Source of the DNA: Bacillota bacterium
GTDB lineage: Bacteria > Bacillota > Clostridia > Oscillospirales > Ruminococcaceae
Assembly: GCA_023457175.1 (NCBI GenBank)
Contig: JAEWMM010000158.1
Location: 1-5,047, forward strand
Length of the DNA stretch: 5,047 nt
Reading direction: 5' to 3'
A program made the translations under genes and the position numbers. Below, piece by piece: positions 1 through 4,989 of the stretch (position 1 is the first letter of the stretch; every line of letters starts with the position of its first letter). Under the pieces are notes generated by a model that worked only from the letters and a program-made list of their open reading frames with translations, made no database searches and had not been told where the DNA came from.

Positions 1-27
1 CAAAAACAGTCCCCCGGACTGTTTTTG
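1..27. terminator. Terminator-like hairpin at the left edge
   Basis: Perfect inverted repeat with 12-base arms, CAAAAACAGTCC (1-12) and GGACTGTTTTTG (16-27), around a 3-base loop. One arm carries five T and the other five A, so it could stop transcription in either direction. It most likely ends a gene lying left of the window. The window starts exactly at the arm, so the stem may be longer than seen. Confidence 0.65.
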
Positions 28-60
28 CTCCCTCTCCTGCGCTTTTTAACGATAAAGCTA

Positions 61-120
61 CGATGGGGCTCCGCCCCAAACCCCGCAAGCTTTTTGAAAA
101 AAGCTTGATCAAAAACTTTA
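61..120. repeat. Two-hairpin intergenic element, probable dispersed repeat
   Basis: Two hairpins lie close together. The first is TGGGGC (64-69) with GCCCCA (73-78) around a 3-base loop. The second is CAAGCTTTTT (86-95) with AAAAAGCTTG (98-107) around 2 bases. A run CCCC (81-84) sits between them and an A-rich tail follows. The layout (GC hairpin, CCCC spacer, AAGCTT hairpin with T/A tracts) resembles short repeats seen between genes in high-GC Clostridia. That family resemblance is from memory; only one copy is visible here. The second hairpin could also act as a terminator on either strand. Confidence 0.45.
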
Positions 121-172
121 GTTACACACCTTGGATAAACGCCGTTAAACTTTAATTTATAATTGTTATAAC

Positions 173-215
173 AAACAAAAACGCAGGATTTTTTTAATCT
201 CCTGCGTTTTTGTTT
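173..215 (-). terminator. Bidirectional rho-independent terminator of the prolyl-tRNA deacylase gene
   Basis: Perfect 16-base arms at 173-188 and 200-215 surround an 11-base loop. The core ACGCAGGA/TCCTGCGT is flanked by A- and T-tracts, so the U-tract falls within and after the stem in both directions. On the minus strand it begins 12 bases past the stop codon of the gene at 228-761, the expected place for its terminator. Confidence 0.85.
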
Positions 216-227
216 ACTGTATTTTAT

Positions 228-761
228 TTACAGCGCCACAATAATTGGCTGATGCGAGACGGCGGGCAAAAATTTTTCAAGCAGATCCGCTGTTTTCAGC
301 TTAATGCTGCTGGTGTTCTGACACGGGTGGCAGCCGATATATTCGCCCTTGAGCACATCTGCGTCGATCAGCAGCTGCACGCGGTTTTCGGTGTCGTTCA
401 TCAGTCCCGTGATGCTGACGCTGCCGGGCGCCACGCCCAGAAGCCGCTCCATAAAATCCTCGTTCGCAAAGCTTAAACGCGCCACGCCAAGCTGCGCGGA
501 GAAATCCTTGGTTTTAAAGGGCTTGTCTCCGGGCATCATCAGCAGGTAGAATACCGTCTGCTGGCGGTTGCATAAAAACAGGTTTTTGCAGATGAGCACG
601 TCGAGCGCGGCGTCGATGACATTGCAGACCGCCATCGTCGTGGCGGGCGCGTGGTCGGTGCGCGCATATGCAATGCCCAGCCTGTCCAGCAGGTCGTAGG
701 TGTCGAGTTCCCGTTTAAGGCGCCCCTCATTGCTTGCGGGGCGGCCGGTAAAAATTTGCAT
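228..761 (-). CDS. Prolyl-tRNA editing deacylase, free-standing YbaK/PrdX (ProX) domain protein
   Basis: Predicted cytoplasmic trans-editing enzyme of 177 residues that hydrolyses mischarged tRNA-Pro; in the closest family, PrdX/ProXp-ala, the substrate is Ala-tRNA-Pro. The whole protein is one YbaK/EbsC/ProX fold. Numbering from the chosen Met, visible family marks are CKNLFL (58-63, with the conserved Lys59), FYL (71-73), LSFANEDF (96-103), LGVAPGSVS (108-116), GLMND (119-123) and GCHPCQNT (143-150). The length fits a stand-alone editing protein rather than the insertion domain of prolyl-tRNA synthetase. ATG 761 is preferred over ATG 770: an AAGGA at 771-775 is 9 bases from ATG 761 but directly abuts ATG 770. 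It appears monocistronic, with its own promoter upstream and terminator at 173-215. The family assignment is strong; the exact amino acid removed is inferred from the family. Confidence 0.9.
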   Translation of the reverse strand: MQIFTGRPASNEGRLKRELDTYDLLDRLGIAYARTDHAPATTMAVCNVIDAALDVLICKNLFLCNRQQTVFYLLMMPGDKPFKTKDFSAQLGVARLSFANEDFMERLLGVAPGSVSITGLMNDTENRVQLLIDADVLKGEYIGCHPCQNTSSIKLKTADLLEKFLPAVSHQPIIVAL

Positions 762-804
762 CCTAATCATTCCTTGGCGTCATTTTGTCGGGTATACCGA
801 TAGT

Positions 805-833
805 ATTGTACCACGCCGGCGCTAAAATAGCAA
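805..833 (-). promoter_or_regulatory. Sigma-A promoter of the prolyl-tRNA deacylase gene
   Basis: Read on the minus strand, TTGCTA (833-828, 4 of 6 to TTGACA) is followed by exactly 17 bases and then TACAAT (810-805, 5 of 6 to TATAAT). A TG one base before the -10 adds an extended -10 element. Transcription should start near 798, leaving a leader of about 37 bases. The 8-base palindrome GGTATACC (791-798) falls at the predicted start point and could be an operator, but there is no further support. Confidence 0.6.
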
Positions 834-986
834 ATGCAGGGATGCGCCGCCGGCGGTTGCTTTGAAAAGCTCTGACCGGCGAGTACAAAACTTTGGCGCG
901 CCGTCTTTATCACAGCGCGCTCCGGTTATTTGGCGGGCTATAACGCCGGCACGCAGGGCCGGCAAATGAGGCTGTGCTATTACACG

Positions 987-1002
987 TAGAAACCGTTTGC
1001 AA
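987..1002 (-). promoter_or_regulatory. Candidate CcpA-type cre site upstream of gntR
   Basis: The minus strand reads TTGCAAACGGTTTCTA, which fits 15 of 16 positions of the general catabolite-responsive consensus WTGNNARCGNWWWCAW; the mismatch is the penultimate base. It lies about 68 bases upstream of the gntR -35 box, on the side where CcpA more often activates than blocks. It is also about 150 bases upstream of the deacylase -35 box. Catabolite control would suit a sugar-acid regulator. A site this short can arise by chance, and no CcpA gene is visible. Confidence 0.35.
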
Positions 1003-1069
1003 AATATACAAAACCTGTTTTTTTGCTTTGTACATCCCTATAAAAATGACGTGACAAACCATTCCACAA

Positions 1070-1098
1070 TTGACGAATGCAATATTTAAGTTTAAAAT
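1070..1098 (+). promoter_or_regulatory. Sigma-A promoter of gntR
   Basis: TTGACG (1070-1075, 5 of 6) and TAAAAT (1093-1098, 5 of 6) are separated by the ideal 17 bases. A perfect TATAAT at 1098-1103 overlaps the end of this -10 but would need a 22-base spacer. The predicted start is near 1105, giving an untranslated leader of about 50 AT-rich bases. The dyad ATATTT (1082-1087)/AAATAT (1095-1100) covers the -10 and could serve autoregulation. Confidence 0.7.
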
Positions 1099-1157
1099 AT
1101 AATATAGAAAATTTTATGCAATTACAAATAAACCTGAAATTTTAGTGAGGTGAATCG

Positions 1158-1847
1158 ATGGTCTTGAAAAATGATACCGCCGCCTCGCTGGTCGATGTCG
1201 CCTACCGGCGGATTCGAGAGGATCTGGCCAAAGGCGATCTGACACCGGGTGAAAAGCTGAACGTCCGGCTGTTGACCGAGCGCTATGAGGTCAGCGATAC
1301 GCCGGTCAAGCAGGCGCTGAACCGGCTGATGGTTGAGGGCGTGGTCGAAAGCATTCCGCGCAAGGGGATGAAGGTCAAGCGCATCACCTGGGGGGAAATT
1401 GAAGAAATTTTGGAATTTCGTATCATGATGGAGCGCTTTTATGCCCCGAAGGTTATGACGGCGCTCTCGAACGATGTGCGGCTGCAAAAGGCGTTTGACG
1501 AAAATCTCACCGAGCATCTGCGGCTGGCGCAAAGCTACGGCACGCTTGAGGAGCATCAGACCGTTTACCGGCTTGACCAGCAGTTTCACCGCATGTATCT
1601 GGTGTGCGGCGGCAGCCGGAAGGCGCTGCAGGTGTTCGACAGCCTCAATTCGCATATCTACGCCACCTATCTTTTTGACCGGCAGCCCAGAGAAAAGACG
1701 ATCAGCGGCGCGTTGGAGCACCGCGCCGTTTACGAGGCCATTCTGGCCGGCAACCTTGAGGAACTGCTCTCACTTTTAGAGCTGCATAATAAAAATGCGC
1801 GCGAAATTATTTATCTGACCCTTAAAATCAACAGCCGCATTGTTTGA
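1158..1847 (+). CDS. GntR-family transcriptional regulator, FadR subfamily with FCD domain
   Basis: DNA-binding regulator of 229 residues. Residues about 10-75 form the GntR winged helix: PGEKLNVRLLTERYEVS, then DTPVKQALNRL with the recognition helix, then the wing ending RKGMKVKR. Residues about 80-222 form an all-helical FCD effector domain. Its usual metal-binding set can be read as Asp140 and His144 (LDQQFHRMYL), His188 (EHRAVYEAI) and His210 (LELHNKNA). In this subfamily the metal helps bind a carboxylate ligand, often a sugar acid or other organic acid. The start is well set: GAGGTGA at 1147-1153 lies 4 bases before ATG 1158, and the promoter is just upstream. The eda-gnd operon nearby suggests a gluconate- or uronate-related ligand, but a broken gene pointing the other way lies between them, so the link is inference. 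No clear terminator follows the stop codon. Confidence 0.92.
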   Translation: MVLKNDTAASLVDVAYRRIREDLAKGDLTPGEKLNVRLLTERYEVSDTPVKQALNRLMVEGVVESIPRKGMKVKRITWGEIEEILEFRIMMERFYAPKVMTALSNDVRLQKAFDENLTEHLRLAQSYGTLEEHQTVYRLDQQFHRMYLVCGGSRKALQVFDSLNSHIYATYLFDRQPREKTISGALEHRAVYEAILAGNLEELLSLLELHNKNAREIIYLTLKINSRIV

Positions 1848-1934
1848 CAGGCGCGTTGAAAGGCTGCTGTCCAAGCGCTTGTGCGCAAGAGCATAGCCGG
1901 CCCGCCACGGGTATTTGCGCGATTGCGCGCCGCA

Positions 1935-1964
1935 GCGCTGCCTGTCACAGGCGGACGGCAGCGC
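1935..1964. other. GC-rich hairpin after gntR
   Basis: Arms GCGCTGCC (1935-1942) and GGCAGCGC (1957-1964) are perfect over 8 bases around a 14-base loop; within it CCTG/CAGG (1941-1944, 1948-1951) offers a competing small stem. It lies about 90 bases after the gntR stop, in a stretch (1848-2025) where I see no gene. There is no T-tract, so it is not an ordinary intrinsic terminator, though it may block 3' exonucleases or mark the convergent gene ends. Confidence 0.3.
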
Positions 1965-2025
1965 CGGTATCAATGCCGGTGCAGCTTATGTTTTAGGAAC
2001 CTGCATAAATCCATGCCGTCAGGCA

Positions 2026-2390
2026 TCAGACGGGCGCGTCGCAGTGCTCAAACCTTTCGAGCCTGACATCGCCATAGCCGATATGAAACGTCGTCGTTTC
2101 AATGCCGTAAGGCGGGTTGTGGGGCCCGTAAAAGGTTTCCGCCTGTAGAATAACTTCGTAGTAGGCCGAATCGGGCAGCTTTTGAACACTGGGGATTTTA
2201 TCCCGCCAGAATTGCCTTGGCGCGCCGTAATAAGCCGCAATCGCATAGCGCGCCGGATCGTCAAGCGCCTAAGCAGCGCCTGCTGCGCTGCCTCGGACGA
2301 TAGTTTAGCCTGCGCTCTTGCGGAAACGACTGTTATAAGCATAATGCCGGCGGCGAGGATAACAATTACAAAAGAAGCGGCTTTGCGCAT
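2026..2390 (-). pseudogene. DUF3888-like secreted protein gene, broken by a one-base frameshift
   Basis: The start is convincing: ATG 2390 with AGGAGGT 6 bases upstream (2397-2403). The first frame encodes a signal peptide (Arg-Lys, then a long hydrophobic stretch from Ala4 to Val22, with possible cleavage after SARA or RAQA) and runs to ...QQALLR (residue 41, codon 2268-2270). The family-like remainder then continues in another frame from 2268 down to a TGA at 2026-2028: ALDDPARYAIAAYYGAPRQF, later YYEVILQAETFYGPHNPPYG and IETTTFHIGYGDV. These are marks of DUF3888 proteins, small exported proteins of Bacillota with no firm known function. Adding one G after the AGG codon would join the halves as ALLRALDDPAR, about 121 residues, a normal length. 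The first frame stays open by chance to 2019, giving a 124-residue product without the conserved part. The cause could be mutation or a sequencing error. Confidence 0.75.
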
Positions 2391-2776
2391 CAAAATACCT
2401 CCTGATACCGATGCCAAGCATAGTATGCCCTGCGTGCGCCGCAACCTTGCGCCGGCAGGAACGGCGTCATGACCGACGGGTCTATAGCCGGTTAACGCAA
2501 AACCACCCGGTTTTTGCGGTTTGCAGCAGTTTGAGCATCACGCTGACGGATAACGCCGTCTTGCCTGCATGCGGTTGAGTTTAAAGGTTTATAAAAGCAT
2601 CGAATAAATAAGCTCAACCGCGATGTTTTCGGCGCTGCCGCGTGGTTCGCCTCTCAGGCGGCCGCCTGCCCTGACCACCGAAAAATAGCCGCGCAAATAC
2701 AACGGCGCTTTTGGCGCTGACCGACTCTAAAACGCCCGCCCGTTTTATAACATCACGATAAAAAAGGAGAAACAGT
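2391..2776. other. Gene-poor interval between the DUF3888-like gene and eda
   Basis: This 386-base stretch should hold the start signals of both divergent genes, yet I see no good sigma-A promoter for either. It contains an imperfect hairpin CGCAAAACC (2496-2504)/GGTTTTTGCG (2509-2518, one bulged T), a small stem GACGG/CCGTC (2545-2549, 2556-2560), an AT-rich patch at 2580-2610 (TATAAA at 2590-2595 without a well-spaced -35), and a perfect dyad close to eda. A minus-strand open stretch at 2589-2726 has protein-like composition but no start. Confidence 0.5.
2728..2747. promoter_or_regulatory. Perfect dyad upstream of eda, candidate operator
   Basis: TAAAACG (2728-2734) and CGTTTTA (2741-2747) form perfect 7-base arms around CCCGCC, a 20-base symmetric site. 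It ends 29 bases before the eda ATG and 16 before its ribosome binding site, where a bound repressor would block transcription. In RNA it would be a 7-pair hairpin with a C-rich loop, so a leader role is also possible. Which protein binds is unknown; the GntR protein encoded at 1158 is one candidate. Confidence 0.35.
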
Positions 2777-3424
2777 ATGCTGGACAAGGAAACGATTATC
2801 AAACGCATTGAGGACAAAGGGCTGGTTGCGGTGGTGCGCGCCGAAACCGCCGATCAGGCGCAGCGCATTACCGAGGCGTGCCTTGAAGGGGGCTGCGCTT
2901 CGATAGAGCTGACCTTTACGGTGCCGGGCGCGCACCGCGTTATCGAGGCGCTGGCCAAGGCCTACACGCCCGACCAGATTATGCTGGGCGCGGGCACCGT
3001 GCTCGACAGCGAGACGGCCCGCATCGCGATTCTCTCAGGCGCGCAATATGTTGTCAGCCCCTGCTTTGACGCCGACGCAGCCAAGCTCTGCAACCGCTAC
3101 CGCCTGCCCTACATGGCGGGCTGCATGACGCTTAAAGAAGCTATCACCGCAATGGAGGCGGGCTGCGACATTCTTAAAATCTTTCCCGGAGACCTGTTCG
3201 GCCCCCAGATTTTAAAGGCGATCCACGGGCCGATTCCCTACGCCAAGATGATGCCCACCGGCGGCGTCGATGTCGATAATGTCGCGCAATGGATCAAGGC
3301 CGGCGCTGTCGCCGTGGGCGCGGGCGGTTCGCTGACCGCGGGCGCCAAGACCGGCGACTACGCTAAAATTACCGCCACCGCCCGCCGGTTCATTGCGAAT
3401 ATTCAGGCGGCGCGCGGCGCTTGA
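2777..3424 (+). CDS. eda: KDPG/KHG aldolase (2-dehydro-3-deoxy-phosphogluconate aldolase / 4-hydroxy-2-oxoglutarate aldolase)
   Basis: Class I aldolase of 215 residues that splits 2-keto-3-deoxy-6-phosphogluconate into pyruvate and glyceraldehyde 3-phosphate; family members also act on 4-hydroxy-2-oxoglutarate. It is a single TIM barrel. Visible marks are VVRA (19-22), IELTFTVPGA with catalytic Glu44 (43-52), GAGTV (71-75), VSPCFD (93-98), the Schiff-base Lys134 in ILKIFPGD (132-139), PTGGV (160-164) and the phosphate-binding GAGGS (181-185). The pattern matches the Thermotoga maritima type more than the E. coli type: Thr48 stands where E. coli Eda has Arg49. ATG 2777 has AAGGAG (2764-2769) 7 bases upstream. 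It is the first gene of a two-gene operon with gnd. No edd dehydratase is present, so its KDPG may come from hexuronate breakdown or a distant edd; this is inference. Confidence 0.95.
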   Translation: MLDKETIIKRIEDKGLVAVVRAETADQAQRITEACLEGGCASIELTFTVPGAHRVIEALAKAYTPDQIMLGAGTVLDSETARIAILSGAQYVVSPCFDADAAKLCNRYRLPYMAGCMTLKEAITAMEAGCDILKIFPGDLFGPQILKAIHGPIPYAKMMPTGGVDVDNVAQWIKAGAVAVGAGGSLTAGAKTGDYAKITATARRFIANIQAARGA

Positions 3425-3426
3425 GG
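3423..3426 (+). promoter_or_regulatory. gnd ribosome binding site overlapping the eda stop codon
   Basis: GAGG at 3423-3426 shares its first two bases with the eda stop TGA (3422-3424) and lies 8 bases before ATG 3435. Ribosomes ending eda would therefore sit on the gnd start region, which suggests translational coupling. It also decides the gnd start: the longer reading opens with TTG at 3393 inside eda and adds 14 residues before the Rossmann motif without a good binding site. Confidence 0.6.
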
Positions 3427-3434
3427 CGCATTTG

Positions 3435-4823
3435 ATGAGGACGTACCAAATCGGGCTGCTGGGCCTTGGCGTCATGGGCAGCAGTCTGGCTAAAAACTTG
3501 ATTAACCGCGGCTTTGCCACGGCGCTGACCGGCAGGGACGAGGCCGAGCGCAGCCGCTTTGACCACACGGGCGACTATAAAATTTTTGATACCAACGAGG
3601 CGTTTGTCGCCGCGCTGCAAAAGCCGCGCGTTATCTTTTTGATGATTACGGCGGGCAGACCGGTGGATATGGTCATCGAGGCGCTGCTGCCGCTGCTTGA
3701 CGCGGGGGACGTGCTCATTGACGGCGGTAACTCGTTTTACCGCGACACCGACCGCCGCTGCGACCTGTTGGCCGAAAAGGGCATCCATTTTCTCGGCGTG
3801 GGCGTGTCCGGCGGCGAAAAGGGCGCGCTTGAGGGCCCGAGCATGATGGCGGGCGGCAGCCGCGCCGCGTGGGAAGCTTCCCGCCCGTTTTTGCAGGCGA
3901 TCGCCGCCCGCACCGGAGATGGCGCGCCCTGCTGCGACTACCTTGGGGCGCAGGGCGCGGGGCACTATGTCAAAATGGCGCACAACGGTATTGAGTACGG
4001 CATGCTGCAGCTTATCGCCGACGTTTACCACCTGATGACGCAGGGCATGGGTTATTCGCCCGCGCAGGCGGCCGGGGTGTTCTCGCGCTGGCGCGAGGGG
4101 GCGCTGTCGGGCTATCTCATCGATATTACGGCGCTGGTGCTGGGCAAAACCGACCCCGACACCGGCGACGCGCTCGTCTTAAGAATCTGCGATATGGCAG
4201 GGCAGAAGGGCACCGGCAACTGGACGCTGCACGAGGGCATCGACCGTGGGGTATATATTCCGACCATCGCCGAGTCGGTGTTCGCGCGCGGCCTCTCACA
4301 GAAGAAGGCGCTGCGGCAGGCCGGCAGCCGTTTGCCGGGCGGCCCGCCTGAAAAGGCCGTCTTTACCGAAGAAATGCTGCGTCAGGCGTTGCTGGCGGGC
4401 TTTGTCTGCTGCTACGCGCAGGGACTGGAGCTGATTGCGGCCGCAAGCGACGCGTTCGGCTGGGCGATCGACCTTGAAAAGGCCGCCGCGCTCTGGCGCG
4501 AGGGCTGCATCATTCGCAGCGCAATGCTTTCGGACATCATGCAAAGCTGCCGTGAGCAGCCGGGACTGCCCAGCCTGATGCTGTCGCCGCGCTTTGCTTC
4601 GCTGCTGCAAGATTTGTCGGCCGGTTGGAGACGCACCGTGGCGGCGGCGGTACAAAGCGGTATTGCCGCGCCGACGCTGGCTTCGACATTGGGTTATTAC
4701 GACAGCTACCGCACCGACCCTATGCCCACGGCGCTGGTGCAGGGGCTGCGCGACTGCTTTGGCGCGCACACCTACCGCCGGGTGGATAAAGAGGGCGATT
4801 TTCACACCGATTGGGAGCGCTGA
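3435..4823 (+). CDS. gnd: 6-phosphogluconate dehydrogenase, decarboxylating
   Basis: Cytoplasmic enzyme of 462 residues that oxidatively decarboxylates 6-phosphogluconate to ribulose 5-phosphate and CO2, yielding NADPH in most of the family. Residues 1 to about 175 form the Rossmann domain: GLLGLGVMGSSLA (7-19), IDGGNS (95-100), and GVSGGEKGALEGPSMMAGG (123-141). The helical domain carries the catalytic Lys180 and Glu187 in VKMAHNGIEYG (179-189), the family signature ICDMAGQKGTGNW, then IPTIAESVFAR, and ends with FGAHTYRRVDKEGDFHT. Length is within the usual 460-485, so it is complete. Arg34 after the second strand (LTGRDE) fits NADP use, although the common Asn-Arg-Ser/Thr is Gly-Arg-Asp here. 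The usual VKAG loop reads ITAG (71-74), replacing a conserved Lys by Thr72. It follows eda by 10 bases and is probably coupled to it. Co-transcription links two fates of the 6-phosphogluconate node. Confidence 0.95.
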   Translation: MRTYQIGLLGLGVMGSSLAKNLINRGFATALTGRDEAERSRFDHTGDYKIFDTNEAFVAALQKPRVIFLMITAGRPVDMVIEALLPLLDAGDVLIDGGNSFYRDTDRRCDLLAEKGIHFLGVGVSGGEKGALEGPSMMAGGSRAAWEASRPFLQAIAARTGDGAPCCDYLGAQGAGHYVKMAHNGIEYGMLQLIADVYHLMTQGMGYSPAQAAGVFSRWREGALSGYLIDITALVLGKTDPDTGDALVLRICDMAGQKGTGNWTLHEGIDRGVYIPTIAESVFARGLSQKKALRQAGSRLPGGPPEKAVFTEEMLRQALLAGFVCCYAQGLELIAAASDAFGWAIDLEKAAALWREGCIIRSAMLSDIMQSCREQPGLPSLMLSPRFASLLQDLSAGWRRTVAAAVQSGIAAPTLASTLGYYDSYRTDPMPTALVQGLRDCFGAHTYRRVDKEGDFHTDWER

Positions 4824-4890
4824 GCGGCAAAGGCCGCGCAGACTGTCAAAGAAGTGGATTTCGTAAAGCTAAGCACCGGGGGAATAGTGT

Positions 4891-4918
4891 GAAAGGGGGG
4901 CGGCGGGCCCCCACTTTC
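4891..4918 (+). terminator. Strong G/C hairpin downstream of gnd
   Basis: GAAAG (4891-4895) pairs with CTTTC (4914-4918), and the following GGGGG pairs with CCCCC (4908-4912), leaving a single bulged A and a G-rich loop. The stem is strong and begins 68 bases after the gnd stop. No T-tract follows, so it may stabilise the mRNA 3' end more than end transcription by itself. Its right arm can pair instead with GAAAGTG at 4932-4938. Confidence 0.35.
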
Positions 4919-4963
4919 GGGTCGAGGCGCAGAAAGTGCGCCGGATTGCTCACCCGCAGGCGA

Positions 4964-4989
4964 CAAAACTGGCAAAATTGCCCGTTTTG
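4964..4989. terminator. Long near-palindrome downstream of gnd, terminator-like
   Basis: CAAAAC (4964-4969) pairs with GTTTTG (4984-4989), then one T/C mismatch, then GGCAA (4971-4975) pairs with TTGCC (4978-4982) around a 2-base turn. The shape is nearly the same on both strands, with A/T runs in the outer arms, as in many bidirectional terminators, but no T-run follows outside the stem. Confidence 0.35.

Larger units (their letters stand above)
771..1157. other. Gene-free interval between the divergent deacylase and gntR genes
   Basis: This 387-base stretch holds both divergent promoters, a cre-like site and several GC-rich dyads but no convincing gene. Dyads include the perfect 10-base palindrome CCGCCGGCGG (847-856) and GCCGGC repeated at 945-950 and 958-963, which can pair around a 7-base loop. 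None is followed by a T-tract. Composition changes sharply from GC-rich (about 840-970) to AT-rich (about 1000-1140) on approach to the gntR promoter. Confidence 0.6.

Noticed and set aside
158..163. Perfect -10 box TATAAT on the plus strand.
   Set aside because: The nearest -35-like sequence, TTGGAT (131-136), is 21 bases away, and transcription would run straight into the terminator at 173-215 and antisense to the deacylase gene.
918..989. Plus-strand open stretch in the gap before gntR with a protein-like reading (GYLAGYNAGTQGR).
   Set aside because: No start codon with a ribosome binding site, ends after about 23 codons, no family resemblance; it overlaps GC-rich dyads and probably is chance.
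1122..1721. Minus-strand open frame of about 199 codons opposite gntR.
   Set aside because: Antisense to a convincing GntR/FCD gene that has its own promoter and ribosome binding site; no family resemblance.
2084..2101. Inverted repeat TGAAACG-N4-CGTTTCA within the broken DUF3888-like gene.
   Set aside because: It encodes the conserved IETTTFH part of the protein, so codon constraint and three ACG repeats explain most of the symmetry. Kept only as a comparison for the eda dyad.
2266..2274. The frameshift site reads CTT-AGG-C on the minus strand, identical to the Ty1 programmed +1 frameshift heptamer.
   Set aside because: A +1 slip there leads to GGC GCT TGA, an immediate stop, and not into the DUF3888-like frame, which needs a -1 or +2 shift. 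No classic -1 slippery heptamer is present. Chance match.
3393..3434. Extended gnd start at TTG 3393, overlapping the end of eda.
   Set aside because: It adds 14 residues before the Rossmann fold that the family lacks, uses TTG and has no good ribosome binding site. ATG 3435 has GAGG at the right distance.
3390..4031. Long minus-strand open frame of about 213 codons opposite the start of gnd.
   Set aside because: It is antisense to a clearly conserved enzyme, is rich in Arg, Ala and His as expected of shadow frames in high-GC DNA, and shows no family motif.
4296..4805. Minus-strand open frame of about 169 codons opposite the end of gnd.
   Set aside because: Same reason: antisense shadow of a conserved coding region, no recognisable motif or supporting start site.
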